Source: DASUWK01 sp036378435 (lineage in GTDB: Bacteria > Chloroflexota > Dormibacteria > Dormibacterales > Dormibacteraceae). Taken from it: a DNA stretch of 64,000 nucleotides. Numbering within the stretch: position 1 is the stretch's first letter; each line of letters starts with the position of its first letter. Position numbers and translations under genes: made by a program. This document shows positions 8,231 through 16,555 of the stretch, piece by piece. A model generated the notes under the pieces. That model did no database searches. It was given only the letters and a program-made list of their open reading frames with translations, and was not told the origin of the DNA. Location of the stretch: the NCBI GenBank assembly GCA_036378435.1, contig DASUWK010000059.1, forward strand, positions 201,467 to 265,466. Reading direction: 5' to 3'.

Positions 8231-9741
8231 CCCGCCCCGGCCGGCTCGCCGCCCTCGTCGTGGCGTGGGGCGGAGCCGGGGCGCTCGTGGCTCTTTGGGC
8301 CGCCACCCGCGGGTCGCTCGAGCTGTCCGGCCCCAACCTGGGGGGCGGCCTGTCCTTCGCGATCCGCCTCGACGCCATCGGGTTCGTGTGCTCGCTGGCC
8401 CTGCTGGTCCCAGGCGCAGCCTGGCTGACCTTCGGCCGAGCGCCGGCGGGTTGGCTGCTGGCGGCCCTGGCGGCCGGGTTGGTCGCGGTCAACTCCGCCG
8501 ACCTCGTGCTCACGGCCTTCGCGGCCGGCGCCGCCCTACTCTGTGCGAGCGCCGCCTCTGACTGGGGGGCGCCTCCCCGCGTGCTCTGGCTGGCCGTCCT
8601 CCTGGCCGCGTGGGCGGGCGTTTCGCTGCAGGTCGTCGGCGGCACGGCCGGCTATGGCGCCGCCCCGCCCGCCGCCCTCAACGCCGGCATCGCCGGCCTG
8701 GTGCTGGTGGCGGGCGCGCTCCTGATCGGCGCGGTTCCGCGCTTCGCCTGGCCGGCGGAAGCCTGGCGCCAAGGCCTGCACGCCTGCTCGATCGCGCTGC
8801 CGCCGATCGGCTTCTGCCTGCTTTTCCGCGTCTACACGCTCGGCGCCGGACACCTCCCTCACCCGGCGATGAACGTCGGCCTCGCCTTCCTCGGCGCCAT
8901 CTCGATGCTCGAGGCAGCCTGGCTCGCCCAGGCGGCCCCGGATCGCCGATCCTATCTGGCTTACTCGATCCAGGGCACCGCCGCGCCCGGCCTTCTCGCA
9001 GCCGCCGCCTCCGTCCAGCTCGGCTTGGTGGCGCTGACGTTCACGTTGTTCGCCACGGCGCTCGTCGCCCTGCTTCTGCCGCTGCTGTCGGAGCGACGGC
9101 GCGAGGACGGCCTGCTGGCCGCCGCCATCGTGGCGGGCTTCCCACCGACCATCGGCTTCGCGGCCAGGCTTCTCGCTCTCCAGTCCGCGTTCGAAGCGCA
9201 GCAGGCGGTGGCCTTCGCGGCGCTGCCCGCCGCGCTCGGTTGGTTGCTGTGGCTCGGGGCGGGTGCACGGGCTGCCGGCCTCACCGGCAGCGCCGAAGGC
9301 CCGCGCGCGCCGAGAACTCTGGTGACGCGCTCTGTCGGGGTCGCGGCCCTCGCCCTGGGGGCCTTGGCCGGGCCCCTCGCGCTTGAGGTGGCGCAGCCTG
9401 CAGCAGCCGCTGCCGGGCTCGGACAGGCCGGGCCGCGCGTCGGCATCTCGATCCTCGGGCTCCAGCCGGCGTCGGCCGGTTGGCCCGCGCTCGGGTTGGG
9501 CGGCCTGATCGTGCTCGTCGCCATCGCGGCGTGGGTGCCGCTCGGAGCTCGAGTCCAGCCGCCGGCCTCCGCGGCGCCGCAGCCGCTGCCGGCGCCACGT
9601 CTCGCGCTGCGGCTGCAGCTGCCGTCGCGCTTCGCCCTCGGCTCGGGCGCCGCCGAGGCGATGCTGACGGGCCGGCGACCTCTTTTCTGGGCTCTGCTCG
9701 TGGCAGCGCTGGCGATCGTCGTCACCCGAGTGGCGCTGTGA
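8221..9741 (+). CDS. Divergent NuoM/NuoN/HyfB-like proton-antiporter membrane subunit
   Basis: About 506 residues, nearly all hydrophobic, with a dozen or more predicted membrane helices. Several segments match the Proton_antipo_M family of complex I, Mrp and hydrogenase-4. PRFAWPAEAWRQGLHACSIALPP resembles the family P-x-x-x-W-x-P-x-A helix. DRRSYLAYSIQGTAAPGLL matches the D-x-K-R-x-x-A-Y-S-S-x-x-x-x-G segment, and AGFPPTIGFAARLLAL matches A-G-x-P-P-x-x-G-F-x-x-K. Arg replaces two usually conserved Lys residues, so the proton path may be altered. I start at TTG 8221, which overlaps the valS stop; the longer upstream frame lies inside valS. It is the first of four overlapping genes. No NADH-, ferredoxin- or hydrogen-active subunit is nearby. 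Confidence 0.6.
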   Translation: MSLARPGRLAALVVAWGGAGALVALWAATRGSLELSGPNLGGGLSFAIRLDAIGFVCSLALLVPGAAWLTFGRAPAGWLLAALAAGLVAVNSADLVLTAFAAGAALLCASAASDWGAPPRVLWLAVLLAAWAGVSLQVVGGTAGYGAAPPAALNAGIAGLVLVAGALLIGAVPRFAWPAEAWRQGLHACSIALPPIGFCLLFRVYTLGAGHLPHPAMNVGLAFLGAISMLEAAWLAQAAPDRRSYLAYSIQGTAAPGLLAAAASVQLGLVALTFTLFATALVALLLPLLSERRREDGLLAAAIVAGFPPTIGFAARLLALQSAFEAQQAVAFAALPAALGWLLWLGAGARAAGLTGSAEGPRAPRTLVTRSVGVAALALGALAGPLALEVAQPAAAAAGLGQAGPRVGISILGLQPASAGWPALGLGGLIVLVAIAAWVPLGARVQPPASAAPQPLPAPRLALRLQLPSRFALGSGAAEAMLTGRRPLFWALLVAALAIVVTRVAL

Positions 9742-10289
9742 GGACCGCGGCCGAGGTGGTCGTCATCGCCTGCCTCTGGGTGGGCGCCTCCTCCGCCGTT
9801 CTCAGCCGCCGGCGGGCGATCTGGACGGCCGGTGTGGCGCTGGCGGCACTGGCGCTCGCGGCTCTGCTCGCGCTGCTCGGAGCGCCAGTGGCCGCGGCCT
9901 TCTTGGGCGCCGGCGGCTTCGTTGGCGCCGTCATCGCCTCGATGGGCCGCCCGCCCGGGCGCGGTGGTCTGCTGCCGGCGGGGTCGGCGCCGGTGCTCAC
10001 CCTCTGCGTCGTGGTGGGCGCCCTCTCGGCCTGGATCGGCGGCTCTGTCCTCAGCGGGCCCGGCGGCGCGGGCGGCCGCACGGCGGCCCTGGTCCTGATC
10101 GGCCTTGGCGCAATGCGCCTGGTGGCCAACCGCGAGCCAGATCGCGTGGCCGGGCCGGCGATCCTCACCGCGCTCGGCCTGGGTGCGGCGGCCGCTCTGG
10201 CGCCGGTGGGGCTGGCTGCCGCCGCAGCGGCGGGTGGCACCGCCGCCCTCGCGGGCGTGCTTGCGCGTGTGCCCGCGTCCGCGTCATGA
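9738..10289 (+). CDS. Small polytopic membrane protein, possible HyfE/NuoK-like subunit
   Basis: 183 residues, very rich in Ala, Gly and Leu, with about six hydrophobic segments. I cannot align it securely to a family. Its size and its position between two NuoM/N-like proteins suggest a counterpart of HyfE or NuoJ/K; that is an inference from context. The start GTG overlaps the upstream stop (GTGA), and its own stop overlaps the next start (ATGA), so translation of the cluster is tightly coupled. LVANREPDRVAGPAI is the one polar loop that stands out and would be the place to search for homologs. Confidence 0.5.
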   Translation: MRTAAEVVVIACLWVGASSAVLSRRRAIWTAGVALAALALAALLALLGAPVAAAFLGAGGFVGAVIASMGRPPGRGGLLPAGSAPVLTLCVVVGALSAWIGGSVLSGPGGAGGRTAALVLIGLGAMRLVANREPDRVAGPAILTALGLGAAAALAPVGLAAAAAAGGTAALAGVLARVPASAS

Positions 10290-11266
10290 CGATCTCCGAG
10301 CCAAGCGTCGCTCTCGGCGTGCTCGCGGCCCTGAGCGCTCTGCTCCTGGCTGCCACCGCGCGGGACTTCCGGCCAGCGCCGCTGTCAGTGGCGACCGCCG
10401 TCCTCGCGGTAGCGGCGGTCAGCATCGCGCCGGACTTGGGGGTCATCGCCCTCGTCCTGCTGCTCCTCGCCGCGGCGCAGCTGCGCGCGACCGGCGACCT
10501 CGGGCCGGTGCGATCAGCGGGCCTTGCGGCCGGCCTGCTGGCAGTCGCCATGCTGGCCGCGACGCCGGATCCCCGGTCGGGGCGGCTGGCCGCCCTGGTG
10601 GCGGCGCTGGCCTTGGCGGGTGCGGTGGGATTGGTTCCCCACCTGGCGGAGGCGGAGGAGGGCGACACGGGCCGCACCGCCGTCGCGATGCGGGCGTTCG
10701 TGATGCCGAGCGTCGCATTCGCGCTGTTCGAGCGGGTGCACGCGGCGCTGCCACCGGGCTCTTTCCGGGTCTTCGGCGGCGTGCTGCTCGCGCTCGGCTG
10801 CGCCAACGTCCTCTGGGGCCTGGCTGGCGCTCTGACCGATGACGAGGAGCGCGCGTGGCGCTACGCCTACAGCGCGGATTGGGGGTTGGCGCTGATCGGC
10901 CTGGGCCTCCTTTCGCCGGACGGGTCGGCGGGGGCCTTCCTGATGCTGCTGTCGGTGCTGCTGCTGCGCCTCCCGCTGCTTTTCAGGCCCTCGAACTGGC
11001 TGGCCGCCGCGGCCCTGGCGGGGCTGGCGCCGTTCGGCGGCTTCGTCGCCCGGCTCCTCATCCTCCGCGCGGCCACGGCCGTCGCCTGGCCGCTGGCCCT
11101 GGCCCTCGGTTTGGCGCTGGTGCTGTGGCTCCCGGCCACCCGGCGCCAGCTTCAGCCCGGGAGCCGGGCGAGGGGGAGGGCGCTCATCGCTCAGCTCGCG
11201 CCCCTCGGCGTCACCCTGGCCGCCGGGATCTATCCCGCCGGCTTTCTCCGTCCCCTCGGTCTATGA
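10286..11266 (+). CDS. Second NuoM/NuoN/HyfF-like membrane subunit, shortened
   Basis: 326 residues, all membrane-embedded, shorter than the roughly 450-500 of normal NuoM/N/HyfF. Family landmarks remain. VGLVPHLAEAEEGDTGRTAVAMRAFVMPSVAFALFERV corresponds to the P-x-H-x-x-x-P-x-A helix pair. DEERAWRYAYSADWGLALIGLGL corresponds to D-x-K-R-x-x-A-Y-S-S-x-x-x-x-G. AGLAPFGGFVARLLIL corresponds to A-G-x-P-P-x-x-G-F-x-x-K, with Arg for Lys, as in the first gene of the cluster. It starts with ATG in an ATGA overlap and ends in an ATGA overlap. It most probably partners the 8221 product in one membrane complex. Whether it moves protons or other ions cannot be told. Confidence 0.55.
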   Translation: MTISEPSVALGVLAALSALLLAATARDFRPAPLSVATAVLAVAAVSIAPDLGVIALVLLLLAAAQLRATGDLGPVRSAGLAAGLLAVAMLAATPDPRSGRLAALVAALALAGAVGLVPHLAEAEEGDTGRTAVAMRAFVMPSVAFALFERVHAALPPGSFRVFGGVLLALGCANVLWGLAGALTDDEERAWRYAYSADWGLALIGLGLLSPDGSAGAFLMLLSVLLLRLPLLFRPSNWLAAAALAGLAPFGGFVARLLILRAATAVAWPLALALGLALVLWLPATRRQLQPGSRARGRALIAQLAPLGVTLAAGIYPAGFLRPLGL

Positions 11267-12009
11267 GGACGGTCCTGGTCGACGCTGTGGCGCTGCTCCT
11301 CTATCCGGGCCTGCTCACGGCCGCCGCCGCCGGCGTGCTCGGCGAGCTGGCCCAGGCGCGCCTGTTTGCCGGCAGGGTGCGCGCGCGGACGATCATCCGG
11401 CCGCTCTTCAGCAGGCCGCCCGCGACGGCGGTTGCCGCCGCGGTCGCCGGCGCCCTGGCGGCGGCCCAGCTGGGAGCCCCTTTCAGCCCTCTCGATGCGC
11501 TCGACCGCAACGTGCTCGTCGCCATCGCCTGCGGCGCTGCGATCGCGTGGTTGGGGTGGGCTTGGACGCCTGGCGAAGCGGGCTCGGTCGTGATGGCCGG
11601 TGTCAGCGGCTGGGCGGTGGCCGTGCTCGCGCCGGCCGTGGTGGCGCAGGACCTTCACCCCGCCGCGCTGGCCGCGCTGACCGTCTCCGCCGCCGTCCCC
11701 GCCAAGCTCGCCGCGGCGGTCCTCTATGTGGTCAGCCTGCCCGCGGTCCTGGATGTGGCGAAGGGCTCGCGGCCGCAACGCCTCTGGCTCTGGCTGCCGG
11801 CGGGCGGGCTGTTCGCCTCGGTTTTCATGCCGCCCGCCGGCGACGACGCGCTCGACCTGGCCCGCTTCTTCGGGGCCGGCGCGCTGGTCGTCGCCGTCGC
11901 GCTCGGGCTCGGCCGCGTGGCCGGCTCGAGCCGCGCGTACCCGGTGGTCATCGTGGCCCTGGCCCTGGTCACCGCGTCGCTTGCCGCGGTCGCGTCATTC
12001 ATGCATTAG
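11263..12009 (+). CDS. Polytopic membrane protein, possible HyfC/NuoH-like subunit
   Basis: 248 residues with about seven to eight hydrophobic helices. The N-terminal part, LLLYPGLLTAAAAGVLGEL followed by ARLFAGRVRARTIIRPLFSRPP, recalls the opening of HyfC/EchB/NuoH proteins, where P-G and R-x-x-x-R-x-G-P-x-x-x-Q-P patterns contact the quinone or hydrogenase side. The match is weak and the signature is incomplete, so the name is tentative. It is the last of the four coupled membrane genes (ATGA overlap upstream) and is followed by a 115-base spacer and mreB. If correct, the cluster contains N/M-, K- and H-type subunits but no soluble arm. Confidence 0.45.
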   Translation: MRTVLVDAVALLLYPGLLTAAAAGVLGELAQARLFAGRVRARTIIRPLFSRPPATAVAAAVAGALAAAQLGAPFSPLDALDRNVLVAIACGAAIAWLGWAWTPGEAGSVVMAGVSGWAVAVLAPAVVAQDLHPAALAALTVSAAVPAKLAAAVLYVVSLPAVLDVAKGSRPQRLWLWLPAGGLFASVFMPPAGDDALDLARFFGAGALVVAVALGLGRVAGSSRAYPVVIVALALVTASLAAVASFMH

Positions 12010-12069
12010 CGAGTAGACGACCGCCACATTTTGCGGGTCCTTGGGCTCTCCCACCCAAGTTCTGGGGTG

Positions 12070-12075
12070 TATCAT
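12070..12075 (+). promoter_or_regulatory. Possible -10 box TATCAT upstream of mreB
   Basis: The 115-base spacer between the membrane cluster and mreB contains TATCAT about 50 bases before the TTG start. No convincing -35 is seen at 16-18 nt. I see nothing else in this spacer. Confidence 0.3.
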
Positions 12076-12124
12076 CTGCACGTCCCGCCGATCCCACCAA
12101 CGTCCTGAACGCGTCTTAGAGAGC

Positions 12125-13183
12125 TTGAACGTAATTACCTCGGTGCTGGGCCTTTGGTCGACGGACATGGGCATCGACCTGGGCACGGCGAACACCCTCG
12201 TTCACGTCCGTGGGCGCGGCATCGTCCTCGACGAGCCGTCGGTCGTCGCCATCAGCAAACGCACGGGCCAGGTCCTGAGCGTCGGCCACGACGCCCGCCG
12301 GATGCTCGGCCGCACGCCCGCAGACATCGTCGCGATGCGGCCGCTGAAGGACGGTGTGATCGCCGACTTCGATCACACCGAGCAAATGATCAAGCACTTC
12401 ATCGCGAAGGTCCACGAGCGCGACTTCCACGTCTCACGGCCGCGCGTCGTGCTCGGCATCCCGTCGGGCGTGACAGAGGTCGAGCGCCGCGCCGTGCTGG
12501 ACGCGGCGGGCAGCGCCGGGGCCCGCGAGTCGCACCTGCTGGAGGAGTCGATGGCCGCGGCGATCGGCGCCGGGCTTCCCATCCAGGAGGCGGGCGGCTC
12601 GATGGTGATCGACATCGGCGGCGGGACGACCGAGGTGGCGGTCATCTCCCTCGGCGGCATCGTGGCCGCCCAATCGATACGCGTCGGCGGGGACGAGATG
12701 GACGACGCCATCGCCCAGTACGTGCGGCGCACGTTCAATCTGCTGATCGGGGAGCGGACGGCCGAAGACATCAAGATCGCCATGGGCTGCGCTTTCCCGC
12801 CGCCCGAGGAGCGCACGTTCAACGTGCGCGGCCGCGACCTCGTGACCGGACTGCCGAAGATCGTCGAGATGTCGACCGCCCATGTGCGCGAGGCGTTGAC
12901 TGGAGTCCTCGTCGAGATCGTCGCCGCCATCCGGGCCACCCTCGACGCAACGCCGCCGGAGCTGGTCCAGGACATCCTCGAGCGCGGTGTCGTGCTGTGC
13001 GGGGGCGGCGCGCTGCTCGGCGGTCTCGACGAGCTGATCGCGCACGAGATGCTGCTCCCCGTCGTCGTCGCCGACGAGCCGCTGACGTGCGTCGCGCGCG
13101 GCGCGGGCATCGTGCTGGAGGACATCGAGACCCTCGGTCGAGTCCTCGTGAAGCCCCGGCGCATGCGCGCGCTCCGCGCCTAG
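12125..13183 (+). CDS. mreB: Rod-shape-determining actin homolog MreB
   Basis: Bacterial actin that polymerises on the inner membrane and guides lateral wall synthesis. 352 residues. The N-terminus VLGLWSTDMGIDLGTANTLV combines a hydrophobic membrane-binding stretch with the phosphate-1 motif. MVIDIGGGTTEVAVISLGGIV is phosphate-2, and LCGGGALLGGLDELI is the adenosine motif. TTG 12125 fits the family length and N-terminus; GTG 12143 is an alternative, and ATG 12167 would remove the membrane-binding part. It heads mreB-mreC-mreD-mrdA-rodA, the standard elongasome order. Confidence 0.95.
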   Translation: MNVITSVLGLWSTDMGIDLGTANTLVHVRGRGIVLDEPSVVAISKRTGQVLSVGHDARRMLGRTPADIVAMRPLKDGVIADFDHTEQMIKHFIAKVHERDFHVSRPRVVLGIPSGVTEVERRAVLDAAGSAGARESHLLEESMAAAIGAGLPIQEAGGSMVIDIGGGTTEVAVISLGGIVAAQSIRVGGDEMDDAIAQYVRRTFNLLIGERTAEDIKIAMGCAFPPPEERTFNVRGRDLVTGLPKIVEMSTAHVREALTGVLVEIVAAIRATLDATPPELVQDILERGVVLCGGGALLGGLDELIAHEMLLPVVVADEPLTCVARGAGIVLEDIETLGRVLVKPRRMRALRA

Positions 13184-13192
13184 GTCTCGGGC

Positions 13193-14029
13193 TTGCGAGG
13201 AGGCGTTCGCGCCCGGACCGGCGAACGTTCCACCGGCGCTTTCCTACTCGCCGCCTCCGCGCTCATCGCGCTCGCGCTGATCACCGACCTGCCGGCCATG
13301 GCCGGCCCGCGGGGCGCCCTGCGCGGCATCCTCGCCCCGCCGGAGGCGGTGATGTCGGCGCTCGCCGCCGGGGCCGGCGACGTGGCCGGCGTCTTCGGGG
13401 ACATCGCCTCCCTGCGCTCCGCGAACGGCAGGCTGCGAGCGGAAAACGCCGACCTGCGCCGGCAGGTAGCGCTGGGCTCGGCCGCCGCGCGAGAGAACGA
13501 CCAGCTGCGGCGCGCGCTCGCGTTTGAGAAGACCTACGGCCACAAGGTGGTGGCGGCGAGCGTGATCGCGCGCAGCCCCGAGCCGCTCAGCCGCTCTTTG
13601 ACGATCGACAAGGGCTCCAGCGACGGCCTGAGCGCCGGCATGGTGGTGGCCAGCCCGGCCGGTCTCGTCGGCCGCATCGTGGAGACGTCATCTCACTCGG
13701 CGCTGATCCAGACCATCGCGGATCCGCAGAGCCGCGTCAACGGCTACGGCGCTCTCTCCGGCCTGGAAGGCACGGTGCTCGGCGACGGCGTCCAGCTGAC
13801 GATGCAGGTGCCCGCGCGCCCGGACAGCGGGCTGAAGCCCGGCGAGTGGGTGCTGAGCTCGGGCGTCGGCGGCACCTACCCGCGGGGGCTGGTCGTCGGG
13901 CAGGTGGTGAGCTTCCAGCCCCAGGCCGCGGCGACGCTGCAGTACGCGACGCTCGCCTGGCCCGACGACTACTCGTCGCTCGACCTCGTCCTGGTCATCA
14001 CCGACTTCCAGAGCCCCGTGGCTCCGTGA
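13193..14029 (+). CDS. mreC: Rod-shape-determining protein MreC
   Basis: 278-residue membrane-anchored scaffold linking MreB filaments to the penicillin-binding protein outside. An N-terminal membrane helix (AFLLAASALIALALI) is followed by a coiled coil (SLRSANGRLRAENADLRRQVA) and the beta-rich periplasmic core. Conserved elements include VIARSPEPLSRSLTIDKGSSDGL and GLVGRIVETSSHSALIQTIADP. The start is TTG, 9 bases after the mreB stop, with GAGG only downstream of it, so initiation probably depends on coupling. A 106-base spacer carrying two repeat units separates it from mreD. Confidence 0.92.
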   Translation: MRGGVRARTGERSTGAFLLAASALIALALITDLPAMAGPRGALRGILAPPEAVMSALAAGAGDVAGVFGDIASLRSANGRLRAENADLRRQVALGSAAARENDQLRRALAFEKTYGHKVVAASVIARSPEPLSRSLTIDKGSSDGLSAGMVVASPAGLVGRIVETSSHSALIQTIADPQSRVNGYGALSGLEGTVLGDGVQLTMQVPARPDSGLKPGEWVLSSGVGGTYPRGLVVGQVVSFQPQAAATLQYATLAWPDDYSSLDLVLVITDFQSPVAP

Positions 14030-14048
14030 GCGCCCGCTCGCGCCGTCC

Positions 14049-14113
14049 GGCGCCGGCGGCGGCCTGGTTGGATTGCCTTTGCGATCACGTCTGCGCCGGC
14101 GGCGGCCTGGTTT
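14049..14113. repeat. Intergenic repeat copy pair C, between mreC and mreD
   Basis: Two direct, nearly identical units, GGCGCCGGCGGCGGCCTGGT at 14049-14068 and GCGCCGGCGGCGGCCTGGTT at 14093-14112, about 44 bases apart. They lie inside the rod-shape operon, so any hairpin they form would be in the mre transcript. Confidence 0.65.
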
Positions 14114-14135
14114 GCGCTGACTGGAGGCCTTCGCC

Positions 14136-14660
14136 TTGAGCTCGATGGCCGACGCCGCCCCGCCGGCGCCACGCACCGCCTACCTCCTCTACGCGATCCC
14201 GGTGCTCGCCGCCCTGGCCCAGCTCACCTGGATGCCGCGCTTGCCCTGGGCCGCCTACCCGAACCTGGCTGTCGTGACGGTGGCCGCCTGGACGTGGTCG
14301 CGCGGCACGCGCGCCGGGCTCTGGTGGGCGGTGGCCGCCGGCCTCGTGCTCGACCTGGGCTCGGGCGGCGCGCTCGGGCCGCACGCGCTGGCCCTCCTGG
14401 CGGCGGCATACGTCGCCGGCCTCGTCACCACCACGATCGATGGCGGGCTGCTGACGCTGCCGGCCTCGGCCGGGCTGGCCACGGTCGCCTACGGAGCGGC
14501 GCTCCTGGTGATCGGCGCCGTCCTTCGCGAGAGCTCGCTCCACGTGCACGCCAACGCCGGCTGGATCTTCGGGACGAGCATCTGGTCCGCCGTCCTGGCG
14601 CCGCTGGCGGTGCTCGTCGTCCGCCGGCTGGATCGAGCCGTCGCGGCAGTCCGCTGGTGA
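14136..14660 (+). CDS. mreD: Rod-shape-determining protein MreD
   Basis: 174-residue integral membrane protein with about five helices and no catalytic motif, identified by size, hydrophobic profile and its place between mreC and the PBP2 gene. Segments such as YPNLAVVTVAAWTWSRG and GLVLDLGSGGALGPHAL resemble the family pattern P-D-L-x-L-x-x-V and G-L-x-x-D. TTG 14136 has GGAGG 10-14 bases upstream; ATG 14145 is an alternative three codons in. The stop overlaps the next start (GTGA). Confidence 0.82.
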   Translation: MSSMADAAPPAPRTAYLLYAIPVLAALAQLTWMPRLPWAAYPNLAVVTVAAWTWSRGTRAGLWWAVAAGLVLDLGSGGALGPHALALLAAAYVAGLVTTTIDGGLLTLPASAGLATVAYGAALLVIGAVLRESSLHVHANAGWIFGTSIWSAVLAPLAVLVVRRLDRAVAAVRW

Positions 14661-16555
14661 ATGACGAGCCCTTCGTCCCGGTTCAGCTAGGCCGCTGGAT
14701 CGACCTCGGCGGCCTGGAGCCGCGTCCCCGCTGGTCGGCGCGCATGATCGCCTTCGGTCTGCTCGTCGTGGCGGCGGCCGTGGTCCTGGTCAGCCGCCTG
14801 TTCCAGCTCCAGGTGGAGGATGGCCGGCACCTGGCCGCGCTGGCGAAGCAAAGCCGGGTGCACCGCGTGGTCCTGCGCGCCGAGCGCGGGATCATCTACG
14901 ACCGGCACGGGCAGCAGCTGGTGATCAACCGGCCGGCGTGGACCCTCGAGCTGATCCCCTACGACCTGCCCGTCTCCGACGGCCAGCGTAATGCGGAGCT
15001 GGCCTGGCTGGCGCACCTGGTCGGCCAGCCCGCAAGTTCGATCGAGCGCCAGGTCGACCACTCCGACGGGCTCACACCGATCGTGCTGCAGCGTGACCTG
15101 CCCGACCAGGAGGCCGAGGTTCTCACCGAGCGGATGCCGCAGCTCCCGGGCGTGTCTCTGCAGCAGGTGCCGCAGCGGTCGTACCTCGACCCGGTCCTGC
15201 TCTCGCACGTCCTCGGCTACACGGGGCCCATCGACGGCGAGCAGTACGCCAAGCTCGCAGCGCAGGGCTACCAGCCCGACGAGACATTGGGCCGCGCCGG
15301 CGTCGAGCAGTCGCTGGAATCGACTCTGCGCGGCACGGACGGTTGGGCCGACACCGTTTTTGACGCACAGGGACGCGCGGTGAAGGTGCTGCGTCAAAAA
15401 CCCGCGGTCAACGGCGACGACGTCTACCTCTCGATCGACATGGGGCTCCAGCAGGCTGCCGACCAATACCTGCAGGCCGAGATCAAGAAGGTGAAGGTCG
15501 CGGCCGGCGCGGTGGTGGTCGCCGATCCGCGCGACGGAGAGATCCTGGCCCTGGATTCCTTTCCGGGCTACGACAGCAACCTCTTCAGCAAGGGCATCTC
15601 GAACACGCAGTACAAGCAGCTGCTGAACGACCCAGGCCACCCGCTCTACGACCACGCCACCCAGGGCGAGTACCCGCCCGGCTCGACCTTCAAGATGATC
15701 GCCGCCGCGGCCGGCCTGCAAGAGGGCGTGATCCAGGCCGACACGATGCTCAACTGCCCCGAGTACCTCAGCTTCGGGGGCTGGACATACCAGAACTGGT
15801 CTGGCTACGACATGGGGCTGATGAACGTCGGCAAGGCGATCTCCGAGTCCTGCGACACGTTCTTCTACCAGGTCGCGAACGCCCTCGGCCCCGACCGGCT
15901 CGCCAAGTACGCCGCCGCCTTCGGCTACGGCACGGCGCCGGCGATCCAGCTGCCCAACGTCTCAGCCGGGCTTGCTCCGACGCCCGGCTGGAAGGCGGCG
16001 AGCTGCAACGCGCCGCCGACGGATTGGAGCTGCCAGTGGAGCCTCGGCGAGACGATCACCTACGGGATCGGGCAGTCCGACGTCCTCACCACGCCGCTGA
16101 TCCAGGCGATGTACATCAGCGCCGTCGCCAACGGGGGCGACCTGCTGCAGCCGACGCTGGTCCATGAGGTCGACAGCGCGACCGGCCAGGTGGTGAGCAA
16201 CGCGCACGCCCAGGTCGTGCACCACGTGCCGGTCTCGCCCGACAACCTCGCGACCGTCCAGCACGGGATGTGGATGTGCCTCGAGGACCCTCATGGCACG
16301 GGCTACTGGTTCCGGCTGGCGCACTTCCCCGCCGATGGCGGCTGCAAGACGGGGACTGCGCAGTTCGGCAGCGGGCCGACGCAGCCCACCCACGCGTGGT
16401 TCACCTTCTTCACGCCGTTCAAGAACCCGCAGGTGGTGATCATCGTGCTGGTCGAGGGGGGTGGCGAGGGTGACCAGGTCGCCGAGCCGGTGGCCCTCCA
16501 GGTGGCGCAGTACTACGACGCCCACCAGGCGCAGATCCAGGCAGGCCGCTCATGA
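14657..16555 (+). CDS. mrdA: Penicillin-binding protein 2 (elongasome transpeptidase)
   Basis: 632-residue class B penicillin-binding protein that cross-links peptidoglycan during elongation. One N-terminal membrane helix (AFGLLVVAAAVVLVSRLFQLQ) is followed by the dimerisation domain (RAERGIIYDRHGQQLVINRP) and the transpeptidase. Active-site motifs are S343-T-F-K, S398-C-D and K564-T-G, all intact. GTG 14657 overlaps the mreD stop (GTGA), so translation is coupled. The longer upstream frame lies inside mreD. The next gene, rodA, encodes its glycosyltransferase partner. Confidence 0.96.
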   Translation: MNDEPFVPVQLGRWIDLGGLEPRPRWSARMIAFGLLVVAAAVVLVSRLFQLQVEDGRHLAALAKQSRVHRVVLRAERGIIYDRHGQQLVINRPAWTLELIPYDLPVSDGQRNAELAWLAHLVGQPASSIERQVDHSDGLTPIVLQRDLPDQEAEVLTERMPQLPGVSLQQVPQRSYLDPVLLSHVLGYTGPIDGEQYAKLAAQGYQPDETLGRAGVEQSLESTLRGTDGWADTVFDAQGRAVKVLRQKPAVNGDDVYLSIDMGLQQAADQYLQAEIKKVKVAAGAVVVADPRDGEILALDSFPGYDSNLFSKGISNTQYKQLLNDPGHPLYDHATQGEYPPGSTFKMIAAAAGLQEGVIQADTMLNCPEYLSFGGWTYQNWSGYDMGLMNVGKAISESCDTFFYQVANALGPDRLAKYAAAFGYGTAPAIQLPNVSAGLAPTPGWKAASCNAPPTDWSCQWSLGETITYGIGQSDVLTTPLIQAMYISAVANGGDLLQPTLVHEVDSATGQVVSNAHAQVVHHVPVSPDNLATVQHGMWMCLEDPHGTGYWFRLAHFPADGGCKTGTAQFGSGPTQPTHAWFTFFTPFKNPQVVIIVLVEGGGEGDQVAEPVALQVAQYYDAHQAQIQAGRS

